Of a DNA stretch of 29,824 nucleotides, positions 7,189 through 14,130 are shown one piece after another. The notes below the pieces were generated by a model. That model was given only the letters and a program-made list of their open reading frames with translations. It was not told the origin of the DNA and did no database searches. Source of the stretch: HGM04593 sp045636125 (lineage in GTDB: Bacteria; Bacteroidota; Bacteroidia; Bacteroidales; Bacteroidaceae). Numbering within the stretch: position 1 is the stretch's first letter; each line of letters begins with the position of its first letter. The stretch covers positions 1-29,824 of the forward strand of contig JAZTWX010000006.1 of the NCBI GenBank assembly GCA_045636125.1. The letters run 5' to 3'. The position numbers and the translations under genes are program-made.

Positions 7189-8436
7189 TTAATTACTTTG
7201 CGTGCTCGTGTGGGCGTTGTTCGTTTGGTTCTCTCTCTCTCTCCATTTGTGCCACTCGTTCACAAGGCTGCGGTAACCCAGTGCCTTCATTTGTGAGTAG
7301 CGGTAGTTGAACCGTGCTTTTGTGTGCTTCTCGTGGGCGGTGTATCGCAGGCAATCCTGCATATAAGCGTCAATCTCTTTCAAGCTCTTGTGGGTGTTTA
7401 TCACGGGAAAATACCAGCGGCTCCAGTTGGTTTCGTTGGCCTCGTTGCTGTCGTACAGCTTTCTGTTGAACCTCTTTATAAACGCTCTCACAGCCATATT
7501 GTCCTCCTTGCCCTTGCGGTTCTTCCAGCGTATGAGCGCGCGTGCCTTGCGGCGCATTTTCCCTTTGAGTTTCTCCTTTGAAATGTTGCTTATGTCAATT
7601 ACTCCGTTCCTGTAGCTGAACCCCAGAAAGGTCCACTCTTCGCCCGGCAGGGTGGCAACCTCCTTCTCGCGGTTCACCGCCAGCTTGCTGCTGTCGATGT
7701 GTGCGAAAATGGTGCTTTTTGCCTCCTCGAGCGTCTCTTTGTCTTTTGCAAAAAAAATAATGTCGTCGGAGTAACGGCTGTAAATTACGTCATCGCGGTT
7801 GTTGAAACATTTGTCGAGTGCAGTGAGGTAGAGGTTCGAAAAGAACACTGCTATGGGTGTGCCTGCCATCACCCCTTTCTGCTCCTCTATGACATTTTTG
7901 CCCACCTTTACAAAGGGGTTGCGCAGCAGTTTCCCGGCAAAGTCGCAGAACTCCTTGTCGCCCGCAAAAACCGTTTCAATGATAGCCATCATACGGCCAA
8001 TGTCGATGGAATTGAAGTAGTTGCTTATGTCTATCTTGTAAGAGTAATAGCCGTCGATGCCGGCTGTGCCGGTAATTTTTCTTATGGCCTTTTTCACTCC
8101 GCTGCTCACCCTGAACGAGTAGAGGTTGGGCGAAAAGAGGTGGTCGTGCTCCCGCACAAGCAGGTGGGTGAGGAGCTTGAGTACAAGGTTCTCGTCGTGC
8201 CTGAATGTGTATACCACACGCTTCTTTTGCTTGCCTATTTTGCTTATCTCCTTTTTAACAGGGTGCGAAAAGCCTTGGCCGGCAAAAATCCTGTCAACGA
8301 CCGGGCGGTAGAGCTCTTTTTCAATAAACCGTTTCAGCTCGCGGCTCTCGGCCGGCTGAATGTAGCCCTCGGCCACCTTGTGTTCATAAAAAGCCTCCCA
8401 CGTCTCTTTTTGGGCTATCTTGTGCAGTATCGACAT
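7189..8436 (-). CDS. Stand-alone reverse transcriptase
   Basis: RNA-directed DNA polymerase of 415 residues from the ATG at 8436. The frame runs open to 8511, but that extension crosses predicted RNA hairpins and adds an odd hydrophobic leader, so the internal ATG is preferred. RT fingers and palm are clear: KKEISKIGKQKKRVVY (61-76), NLYSFR (104-109), motif A KIDISNYFNSID (134-145, Asp136), GVMAGTPIAVFFSNLYL (188-204), catalytic YSDD (222-225) and TFLGFSY (269-275). The C-terminal part (about 280-400) is basic and ends HTKARFNYRYSQMKALGYRSLVNEW, perhaps a thumb or RNA-binding region. There is no HNH endonuclease domain, no group II intron domain V nearby, no DGR-type SQ motif, and I see no retron NAXXH or VTG motif. 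It may be a group II-like or unknown-group/defence RT. A structured gap lies directly upstream and a 110-residue gene follows. Confidence 0.93.
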   Translation of the reverse strand: MSILHKIAQKETWEAFYEHKVAEGYIQPAESRELKRFIEKELYRPVVDRIFAGQGFSHPVKKEISKIGKQKKRVVYTFRHDENLVLKLLTHLLVREHDHLFSPNLYSFRVSSGVKKAIRKITGTAGIDGYYSYKIDISNYFNSIDIGRMMAIIETVFAGDKEFCDFAGKLLRNPFVKVGKNVIEEQKGVMAGTPIAVFFSNLYLTALDKCFNNRDDVIYSRYSDDIIFFAKDKETLEEAKSTIFAHIDSSKLAVNREKEVATLPGEEWTFLGFSYRNGVIDISNISKEKLKGKMRRKARALIRWKNRKGKEDNMAVRAFIKRFNRKLYDSNEANETNWSRWYFPVINTHKSLKEIDAYMQDCLRYTAHEKHTKARFNYRYSQMKALGYRSLVNEWHKWRERENQTNNAHTSTQSN

Positions 8437-8452
8437 TGTATAAAGAAAAAGA

Positions 8453-8632
8453 AAGAGGAGAAAATACTTTGAACTACGTTCAAGTAGCCCGATAAGGCCA
8501 GGAATGGCCATGACGGCCTAAGCGGGCTATGACACCGAACCTTACACGCCCTGTGGGGCTACCTGCAAAGCCTTTTTTGTGTCTTGTGGTGCGTGCTGTG
8601 TTCGCAGCAGGTGCTTAATGCGTTCTCCTCTT
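8453..8632 (-). ncRNA. Candidate structured RNA upstream of the RT
   Basis: In the 207-base gap between the 223-residue gene and the RT, the minus strand can form a closed structure. AAGAGGAGAA (8632-8623) pairs with TTCTCCTCTT (8462-8453) as a 10-bp outer stem. Inside are TGCTG/CAGCA (8609-8605 with 8598-8594), GCCC-CACA-GGGC (8559-8548), a long hairpin with TAGCCCG/CGGGCTA (8529-8523 with 8491-8485) topped by AGGCC/GGCCT (8519-8515 with 8499-8495), and TTGAAC-GTA-GTTCAA (8483-8469). A nested set of hairpins inside a terminal inverted repeat just before an RT gene is the layout of retron msr-msd and of some defence-associated RT RNAs. The structure was found by eye; no promoter of its own is evident, so it may be cut from or lie within a longer transcript. 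Confidence 0.5.
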
Positions 8633-8643
8633 CCTATGTGTGT

Positions 8644-9315
8644 TTAAATATCGTAATCCTCGCTCTCGTTGCTCTTGCCGGCTACTTTCAGCCATTTGTT
8701 TGTGAGCTTTGCAGTGGCAATAATCTCCTTGTAGGTTTCGGGTGTCTGCTCCTTGTCATACATTTCGTTGAGCATCTTCGTATATGCATCGAGTGCGGCA
8801 ATGGTCTTTTCCACCATATCTCTTTTCACGAGATTGCGTGCAAGGCTCTCTTCCTCTTCCTCCTCATATGCGCTGCTTGTACGTTCGTCGCCCTTCTCCT
8901 TTGCAGTGATGTATGTGAGAATATCGTCCCACGTGGGGAAATCGAACGAGTAGAACTCAATTAATCGGCCGCGGAAATTGCCGCCCGTTTCGCTGTTGCT
9001 GCAAACGAAGTAATTGCCGTCGCGCACATTGGCCGTGTTGCAGAATTTAATCTTTTCCACAGCCTGGGGCAGGTGAGTGCGCACCCACTCGGTTTTTTCG
9101 TCGCGTTTCTCGTCGGGGGTAATAATGAGCACCTCCATCATTGTGCTCAGCTCCTCATAGGCCTCAATGGCTCCATCCACCGGCTCAATGTCGCAGTAGT
9201 TCAAGAGGAGCTCTTTCTCGTTGTCGATGTCGAGTTCATCTTTCAGTTGAAAAACTCGGCCGGAGTAGTTGCACAGAACATTTTCAAGTTCAATGTATAC
9301 GGTTTTGTTCAGCAT
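8644..9315 (-). CDS. Deoxyribonucleotidase-like protein with degenerate active site
   Basis: 223-residue protein whose first 135 residues follow the plan of HAD-superfamily 5'(3')-deoxyribonucleotidases (NT5C type): an opening strand KTVYIELENVL, a cap-like segment, VDGAIEAYEELS (46-57), EWVRTHLP (76-83) and the closing FPTWDDILTYI (127-137). Family enzymes have DxDxV as motif I; here it reads ELENV, so both Asp are replaced (Glu9, Glu11). The motif II area reads ITPDE rather than the usual Ser/Thr-bearing form, and the acidic DDR-like motif is replaced by CSNSE (105-109). It is therefore probably inactive and may bind a ligand or partner. A further 85 residues contain an acidic run (EEEEEE, 151-156) and helices. 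It is the first gene of the RT cluster; the stop is 207 bases before the RT start. The family call is from memory of the pattern. Confidence 0.8.
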   Translation of the reverse strand: MLNKTVYIELENVLCNYSGRVFQLKDELDIDNEKELLLNYCDIEPVDGAIEAYEELSTMMEVLIITPDEKRDEKTEWVRTHLPQAVEKIKFCNTANVRDGNYFVCSNSETGGNFRGRLIEFYSFDFPTWDDILTYITAKEKGDERTSSAYEEEEEESLARNLVKRDMVEKTIAALDAYTKMLNEMYDKEQTPETYKEIIATAKLTNKWLKVAGKSNESEDYDI

Positions 9316-9352
9316 ATATATAACTGTTTTTGTTGTTATTCATTTTCTATTA

Positions 9353-9383
9353 TAAATATAGTAACATTGGGCGAAAAATTCAA
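9353..9383 (-). promoter_or_regulatory. Likely promoter of the RT cluster
   Basis: On the minus strand, TTG (9383-9381), a 20-base spacer and TATATTTA (9360-9353), which differs from TAnnTTTG at the last base. It would give a leader of about 30 bases for the nucleotidase-like gene. I found no clear second promoter directly before the RT, so the cluster may be read as one transcript. Confidence 0.45.
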
Positions 9384-9549
9384 TAAATGGGGCAGAAAAA
9401 TTTTGCGATTCCCAAACAAGGCTGCCACATTCAATGGTGCTATTGCTGTTTAGTTGCAAATTCCCTGTATATCCATTTGGGAAAGTGGTGGGGATGTTGT
9501 CGGGGGTAGGGGTCGCTGCTGTGGTAAAGTTGTATTACTACCTAAAATA

Positions 9550-10404
9550 ATGATGCCGGCCATTGCCGGCAAGGCGTTTATGAACCCCTATATCTCGAAC
9601 GTGAAAATCCCTTGCGGTGTAACCACGTTGGCCGATTCGGCTCTCTATGGCTGCCTGCTGGGCGACATGGTGCGCATACCCAAAAGCGTTACAAGCATAG
9701 GCGAGGCGGCAATTTATCCTATGTGTTACATTAAAGGTTTTGTGGTAGATGGTGAAAACCCTGTGTATGACAGCCGCAACGGCTGCAACGCGTTGATTGA
9801 AACTGCTACAAACACTCTTGTTGCGGGTTGCGCGAACACTGTGATACCCGCGGGAATAACTGCTGTTGCTGCAAACGCTTTTATGGGCGTGGATGAACTG
9901 ACAGCCATTGAAATACCTGCAAGCGTGCAGTCTATAGGTAAAAACGCCTTTGTGCAGTGTGGAATAAGGGAAATTGCATTGCCCTTTGGTATCACCGAGC
10001 TCCAGCAGTATACCTTCCAATATTGCAGTAATCTGTGGAAAATAGCATTGCCCGAATCGCTCACCACAATTGGTCTTGCGGCCCTGTCGCACTGCGCTTT
10101 TGTGGAGCTTACAATCCCCGACGGGGTAACCACCATTGGGCAGTATGCTTTCGATTGCAATAAAATGCTCGAAAAGGTGGTCATCGGCAAGGGGGTGCGC
10201 TCTATCGGCGATTTTGCCTTCGATGGTTGCAAGCGCCTCACAAAGGTTGTGTCGCACATTGCTGCAAATGAGCTTTTCGAGGTGAACAACAATGTTTTTG
10301 GGAATATAGGTGAGGGTTGTGTGCTTTATGTTCCCTGTGGCGCCAGGAGTGCGTACAAGAATACTCCCGGCTGGAATATCTTTGCAAGAATTGTTGAAAT
10401 GTAG
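9550..10404 (+). CDS. BspA-like leucine-rich repeat protein, N-terminus apparently missing
   Basis: Protein of the LRR_5/BspA type, 284 residues from the ATG at 9550. Repeats of about 23 residues follow the pattern IPxxVxxIGxxAFxxC, for example VRIPKSVTSIGEAA, IEIPASVQSIGKNAF, LTIPDGVTTIGQYAF and VVIGKGVRSIGDFAF. The VDGENPVYDSRNGCNALIE segment and the ending YKNTPGWNIF are the usual inter-repeat and closing elements. Such proteins are mostly cell-surface or secreted adhesins, but this one has no signal peptide and starts directly in the repeat region. The frame is open back to a TTG at 9454, but the added 32 residues (VVGGRGRCCGKVV) are not repeat-like. It could be a remnant cut at the 5' end or a small intracellular version. 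It converges with miaA 43 bases away. Confidence 0.72.
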   Translation: MMPAIAGKAFMNPYISNVKIPCGVTTLADSALYGCLLGDMVRIPKSVTSIGEAAIYPMCYIKGFVVDGENPVYDSRNGCNALIETATNTLVAGCANTVIPAGITAVAANAFMGVDELTAIEIPASVQSIGKNAFVQCGIREIALPFGITELQQYTFQYCSNLWKIALPESLTTIGLAALSHCAFVELTIPDGVTTIGQYAFDCNKMLEKVVIGKGVRSIGDFAFDGCKRLTKVVSHIAANELFEVNNNVFGNIGEGCVLYVPCGARSAYKNTPGWNIFARIVEM

Positions 10405-10447
10405 GCAGCTGCCGCTTGTTTGCGGGGGAAGGTGTTGAGCATGGGCA

Positions 10448-11347
10448 TTACTTGATGCAACGCTCGATGTGTGCGATTATCTCCTGTGTCTGCGATGGGT
10501 GGAACCAGGTGATTTCCTCGTCCTTGCGGTACCAGGTTACCTGTTTGCGCGAGTATATGCGCGTGTTCTGTTTTATCTTTTCAATGGCGAAGGGTAGCTC
10601 CCACTCGCCGTCGAGTACTTTGAACAGTTCTTTGTAGCCTACGGTGTTGAGTGAATTGTGGTCTTTGAGGTGATAGAAGGTTTTTACCTCTTCGAAAAGG
10701 CCTTGCTGCATCATTATGTCGACGCGGCTGTTTATGCGGCTGTACAGCTCTTCGCGGTCGCGTTGTAGCCCCACTTTTATTATGTTGAACGGGCGTTCCT
10801 TTTTCTGTTGTTTGCGGAACGAACTGTAGGGCTTGCCTGTCATATAACAGATTTCGAGCGCGTGCATCACGCGCTTGGGGTTCTTTATGTCGGCCTCGTT
10901 GTAGTATTCGGGGTCGAGAATCTTCAGCTCGGCTGCAAGGTGGTCGAGTCCCTCGCTGTTGTATTTTTCTATCACCATCAGGCGTGTTTCGTCGTCGACT
11001 GTGGGGATGTCGTCTATGCCGTTGCACACGGCGTCGATATACATCATTGAGCCACCTGCCATAAGCATTGTGGGGTGGTGGGGAAACTCTTTTTCGAGCA
11101 GTTTAAGAACTTCGGCCTCGTAGCGGGCTGCGCTGTAATAGTCCCCAGGGAGAAGCTGCCCCACAAAATAGTGTTTGTGGCGGGCGAGCTCTTCCGTGGT
11201 GGGCATTGCCGTACCAATCTGCATCCCTTTGTACATTTGGCGCGAGTCGGCCGAAATGATAGGGCAACCGAAATGCTGTGCAATAGCAAAGCTTGTTTCG
11301 GTCTTTCCCACAGCGGTGGGGCCTATGAGTACGACTAAATTATTCAT
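10448..11347 (-). CDS. miaA: tRNA dimethylallyltransferase
   Basis: Adds a dimethylallyl group to A37 next to the anticodon in tRNAs reading UNN codons, the first step of ms2i6A formation. The product has 299 residues, normal for MiaA. The P-loop is GPTAVGKT (9-16), followed by the substrate-binding ISADSRQMYKGMQIGTA (about 31-47). The later ITWFHP and QVTWYRKDEE segments near the C-terminus are family marks. It is the last gene of the lpx cluster, 25 bases after the pRiA4b ORF-3-like gene. No strong terminator follows before the convergent repeat protein; only a weak CCGC..GCGG hairpin is visible. Confidence 0.97.
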   Translation of the reverse strand: MNNLVVLIGPTAVGKTETSFAIAQHFGCPIISADSRQMYKGMQIGTAMPTTEELARHKHYFVGQLLPGDYYSAARYEAEVLKLLEKEFPHHPTMLMAGGSMMYIDAVCNGIDDIPTVDDETRLMVIEKYNSEGLDHLAAELKILDPEYYNEADIKNPKRVMHALEICYMTGKPYSSFRKQQKKERPFNIIKVGLQRDREELYSRINSRVDIMMQQGLFEEVKTFYHLKDHNSLNTVGYKELFKVLDGEWELPFAIEKIKQNTRIYSRKQVTWYRKDEEITWFHPSQTQEIIAHIERCIK

Positions 11348-11372
11348 TTCTCCGTTGTCTTACGCTGGAGGG

Positions 11373-11939
11373 TTAGTAGATGTCGTCAATTGAACTGATA
11401 TCGGAGAAATTACCGATATCGAAGCCCTCTTCGTCGATATCATCGTCGTTGTAGCCGTCGCTGCCGTAGAAATCTTCGTCGATGTCGTCGCCGGTTGCTA
11501 CGGTTGTTGTCTTGCTCATTAGTTCATCGAAATTGAGTGTCTGGGTGGGTGCTGCGCCTGTCGATTTTACACACACAGGGGCGTCGCTGTCCTTGCCGAA
11601 CTCTATTTTGCTCAATTCAATGTAGAAAACACGGTCGGCGAGGGGGTCGAACACGTAGAGGAGCTTTTGTTTCTCCTCTTCAACAAGGTCGCCAATAACG
11701 GTGTCGGCCATTGCGTAGCTCTCTTCCTCCGACATACCGCCCATGTCTTCGCGGGTAATTTCAATCTCTTTTATCCATTTGTCGTTGCAAATGAAGAAAG
11801 AGGTCATCTGGTCGTCTGGGTAACCGACTGATTCCAGAATTGCCTGGTTGAGGGTGAGGAAGGTGGCATCGGAGTCAATTTCAATGTCTCTTCTGAAATC
11901 CTCTACCTCGTCCGATAAAAGTCTGAATTTATATACCAT
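11373..11939 (-). CDS. pRiA4b ORF-3-like protein
   Basis: 188-residue protein resembling the plasmid pRiA4b ORF-3 family (also named IS1096 passenger TnpR-like), of unknown function. The conserved part is the N-terminal 120 residues: VYKFRLLSDEVEDFRRDIEID, ATFLTLNQAILESVGYPDDQ, SFFICNDKWIKEIEIT, and a later KLLYVFDPLADRVFYIELSKI. The last 60 residues are strongly acidic (DDIDEDF, DDDIDEEGFDIG) and probably disordered. It sits 17 bases after lpxA and 25 bases before miaA, so it is part of the lipid A operon. No transposase is near, so the transposon-linked family name says little about this copy. Confidence 0.82.
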   Translation of the reverse strand: MVYKFRLLSDEVEDFRRDIEIDSDATFLTLNQAILESVGYPDDQMTSFFICNDKWIKEIEITREDMGGMSEEESYAMADTVIGDLVEEEKQKLLYVFDPLADRVFYIELSKIEFGKDSDAPVCVKSTGAAPTQTLNFDELMSKTTTVATGDDIDEDFYGSDGYNDDDIDEEGFDIGNFSDISSIDDIY

Positions 11940-11956
11940 AGTAGTGTCTCTTTTTA

Positions 11957-12727
11957 TTAGCCGATGATGCCGCGAGAAGCCTGGTTCTCGATGAAGTTGA
12001 GAATATGCTCAATCTCGGGTGTCATTGGTATTGTTTCCTTGATTTTTGCAACTGCATTGGACACGGTGTAGCCCTTCTCGTAGAGCAGGCGATAGGCGTT
12101 GTGGATGGTGCCGATAGCCTCGTTTGAGAAGCCGCGGCGGCGCAATCCCACAATGTTGAGGCCGCAGTAGCGGGCGGGCTCGCGTCCCACGATAATGTAG
12201 GGGGGCACGTCCTTGCTGAAACGGCTTCCACCCTGTATCATTACGTAACCGCCGATGTGGCAGAACTGGTGGATGAGTACGCAGGCGCTGATGATTGCGC
12301 AGTCGTCGATGATAACCTCGCCGGCTACTTTGGTTGAGTTGCCGATGATGCAACCGCTACCAACCTCGCAGTCGTGCGCAATATGAACGTTTTCCATAAG
12401 GAGGTTGTTGCTGCCGACAACGGTTTTTCCTTTTGAGGCTGTACCGCGGTGAATGGTGGCATTCTCGCGTATCATATTGTTGTCGCCAATCTCCACGGTT
12501 GTCTCCTCGCCCTTGAACTTGAGGTCCTGGGGGTCGCCACCGATGATGGCGCCGTGGTATATCTTGTTGTTGTTACCCATGCGGGTGCCGCTCAAAATGC
12601 AGGCTTGGGGCATAATGACGCAGTTGTCGCCAATTACCACATTCTTATCGATGAAGGCAAATGCTCCAATTTCGCAGTTCTCTCCAATTTTTGCTTGGGG
12701 ATCGACGTAGGCCAATGGATGTATCAT
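11957..12727 (-). CDS. lpxA: UDP-N-acetylglucosamine acyltransferase
   Basis: First enzyme of lipid A synthesis: moves a 3-hydroxyacyl chain from acyl carrier protein to UDP-GlcNAc in the cytoplasm. The 256-residue product is of normal length. The left-handed beta helix of hexapeptide repeats covers about the first 190 residues (IGENCEIGAFAFI, IGDNCVIMPQACI). The LpxA-specific GGDPQDLKFKGEET segment is at about 63-76, and the catalytic His lies in MENVHIAHDCEVG near residue 120. A helical C-terminal domain closes it. The gene starts 12 bases after lpxC-fabZ, in the order usual for this phylum. Confidence 0.97.
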   Translation of the reverse strand: MIHPLAYVDPQAKIGENCEIGAFAFIDKNVVIGDNCVIMPQACILSGTRMGNNNKIYHGAIIGGDPQDLKFKGEETTVEIGDNNMIRENATIHRGTASKGKTVVGSNNLLMENVHIAHDCEVGSGCIIGNSTKVAGEVIIDDCAIISACVLIHQFCHIGGYVMIQGGSRFSKDVPPYIIVGREPARYCGLNIVGLRRRGFSNEAIGTIHNAYRLLYEKGYTVSNAVAKIKETIPMTPEIEHILNFIENQASRGIIG

Positions 12728-12739
12728 AGTAGTTATTGT

Positions 12740-14125
12740 TTATTGTTTTTTAATTATTTGTCCTGTGAATTGTGCTTCGGCAACAAGCTTTTCGCCCACA
12801 AACACGTAACCGCGCATCATTGCAATGCCGTGGCGCAGTGCCGACATCTGTTCAACCTTGAAGATGAGTGTGTCGCCGGGAACAACTTTCTTGTAGAAGG
12901 CGATTTTTTCAATCTTCAGGAAATAGGTTGAATACTCTTCGGGGTTTTCGAGCATATTCATTGTGAGGAGACCGCCGCACTGCGACATTGCCTCTACAAT
13001 GAGCACGCCGGGCATTACCGGCTCGTCGGGGAAGTGACCCTCGAAGAAGGGCTCGTTCATTGTAACGTTCTTTGTTCCCACAATGTAGTTGGAACCGAGC
13101 TCTATTACTTTGTCTACAAGCAACATGGGGGCGCGGTGGGGCAGCAACTCGCGTATGCGGTTAATGTCCATCACGGGCTCGCTGTTGGGGTTGTAGATGG
13201 GTGCCTGAATCTGGTGCTCGCGTATTACCTTGCGCATCGCGCGCGCGAACTTATTATTTATAGTGTGTCCCGGGCAGGTTGCGATGATGCGGCCCTGCAG
13301 GGGCTTGCCTATGAGGGCGAGGTCGCCGATGATGTCGAGCAGTTTGTGGCGCGCGGGCTCGTTGTTCCACACAAGGGGCTTGTGGTTTAGGTAACCGAGC
13401 TTCTTTGCGTCCATATGGGGAATACCCAATACATCAGCAAGCTTGTCGTACTGCTGCTGGGGCATTTCGCGCTCGTAGATTACGATGGCGTTGTCGAGGT
13501 CGCCACCTTTTATGAGGCCGAGGTTGAGCAGGGGCTCAAGCTCGCGCACGAACACGAATGTGCGGCTCGAGGCAATCTCTTCCTTGAAGTCGTTCATGTT
13601 CTCCAACGTAGCATATTGGTTGAAGAGTACGTCGGAGTCGTAGTGAACGAGTACGTTGAGACTGAAATTCTCGTCGGGGAGGATGATGATGGAGCTGCCG
13701 GTTCTCTCGTCCTTTATCTCAATCTTCGATTTTATTACAAATACGTCTTTTTCGGCATTCTGTTCTTTGACGCCGATGCGCTCTATGTTCTCGATATAGA
13801 ACTTTGCGCTACCGTCGAGGATGGGAAACTCGGGGCCGTTCACCTGCATAAGGCAGTTGTCGATGCCCATTGCAAAGAGTGCTGCCATTGCGTGCTCAAC
13901 AGTGCTGACACGTGCCTCGCCTTTTGTGAGCACGGTACCGCGTGTTGTTTCGGTGACATTTTCGGCAACAGCGTCGATTATGGGCTCGCCGGGGAGGTCG
14001 ATGCGCTGTATCTTGTATCCGTAGTTCTCGGGTGCAGGGTTGAATGTTACAGTGAGACTCAATCCTGTGTGAAGACCTTTACCGAAAAGTGAGAAACTTC
14101 CGTTTAATGTTTTCTGCTTGTTCAT
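12740..14125 (-). CDS. lpxC-fabZ: Bifunctional LpxC deacetylase and FabZ dehydratase
   Basis: Fusion of two enzymes in 461 residues. The N-terminal part (about 1-305) is LpxC, the zinc UDP-3-O-acyl-GlcNAc deacetylase that commits the cell to lipid A; STVEHAMAALFAMGIDN holds zinc ligand His78, PEFPILDGSA follows, and the late RHKLLDIIGDLALIG carries further zinc ligands. The C-terminal part (about 315-461) is FabZ, the 3-hydroxyacyl-ACP dehydratase, with LPHRAPMLLVDKV and FEGHFPDEPVMPGVLIVEAM, catalytic His near residue 364. The fusion is typical of Bacteroidetes and ties lipid A and fatty acid synthesis, which share hydroxyacyl-ACP. The gene begins 5 bases after lpxD. Confidence 0.97.
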   Translation of the reverse strand: MNKQKTLNGSFSLFGKGLHTGLSLTVTFNPAPENYGYKIQRIDLPGEPIIDAVAENVTETTRGTVLTKGEARVSTVEHAMAALFAMGIDNCLMQVNGPEFPILDGSAKFYIENIERIGVKEQNAEKDVFVIKSKIEIKDERTGSSIIILPDENFSLNVLVHYDSDVLFNQYATLENMNDFKEEIASSRTFVFVRELEPLLNLGLIKGGDLDNAIVIYEREMPQQQYDKLADVLGIPHMDAKKLGYLNHKPLVWNNEPARHKLLDIIGDLALIGKPLQGRIIATCPGHTINNKFARAMRKVIREHQIQAPIYNPNSEPVMDINRIRELLPHRAPMLLVDKVIELGSNYIVGTKNVTMNEPFFEGHFPDEPVMPGVLIVEAMSQCGGLLTMNMLENPEEYSTYFLKIEKIAFYKKVVPGDTLIFKVEQMSALRHGIAMMRGYVFVGEKLVAEAQFTGQIIKKQ

Positions 14126-14130
14126 AGCAT

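Noticed and set aside
7699..8472. 257-codon open frame on the plus strand opposite the RT
   Set aside because: The RT motifs on the other strand are unmistakable; this frame gives a Val/Leu/Cys-rich product without domains.
8437..8511. Upstream start for the RT
   Set aside because: The added 25 codons fall on the TTGAAC hairpin and outer-stem arm and give a hydrophobic leader unlike RT N-termini; the ATG at 8436 is better.
6840..8650. Group II intron
   Set aside because: The RT has no HNH endonuclease domain, I see no domain V/VI-like RNA after the gene, and the next gene begins 16 bases downstream.
7189..8650. Classic retron
   Set aside because: The RNA layout is retron-like, but I see no NAXXH or VTG motif in the RT. 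I therefore keep the RNA as a candidate without calling a retron; a phylogeny would decide.
6840..10404. Diversity-generating retroelement
   Set aside because: The RT lacks the SQ-type motif 4, I found no template/variable repeat pair with adenine-specific differences, and the nearby repeat protein is an LRR, not a C-type lectin target.
11373..11939. Mobile element suggested by the transposon-derived family name
   Set aside because: No transposase, terminal repeats or target duplication are visible, and the gene fits tightly into the lpx operon.
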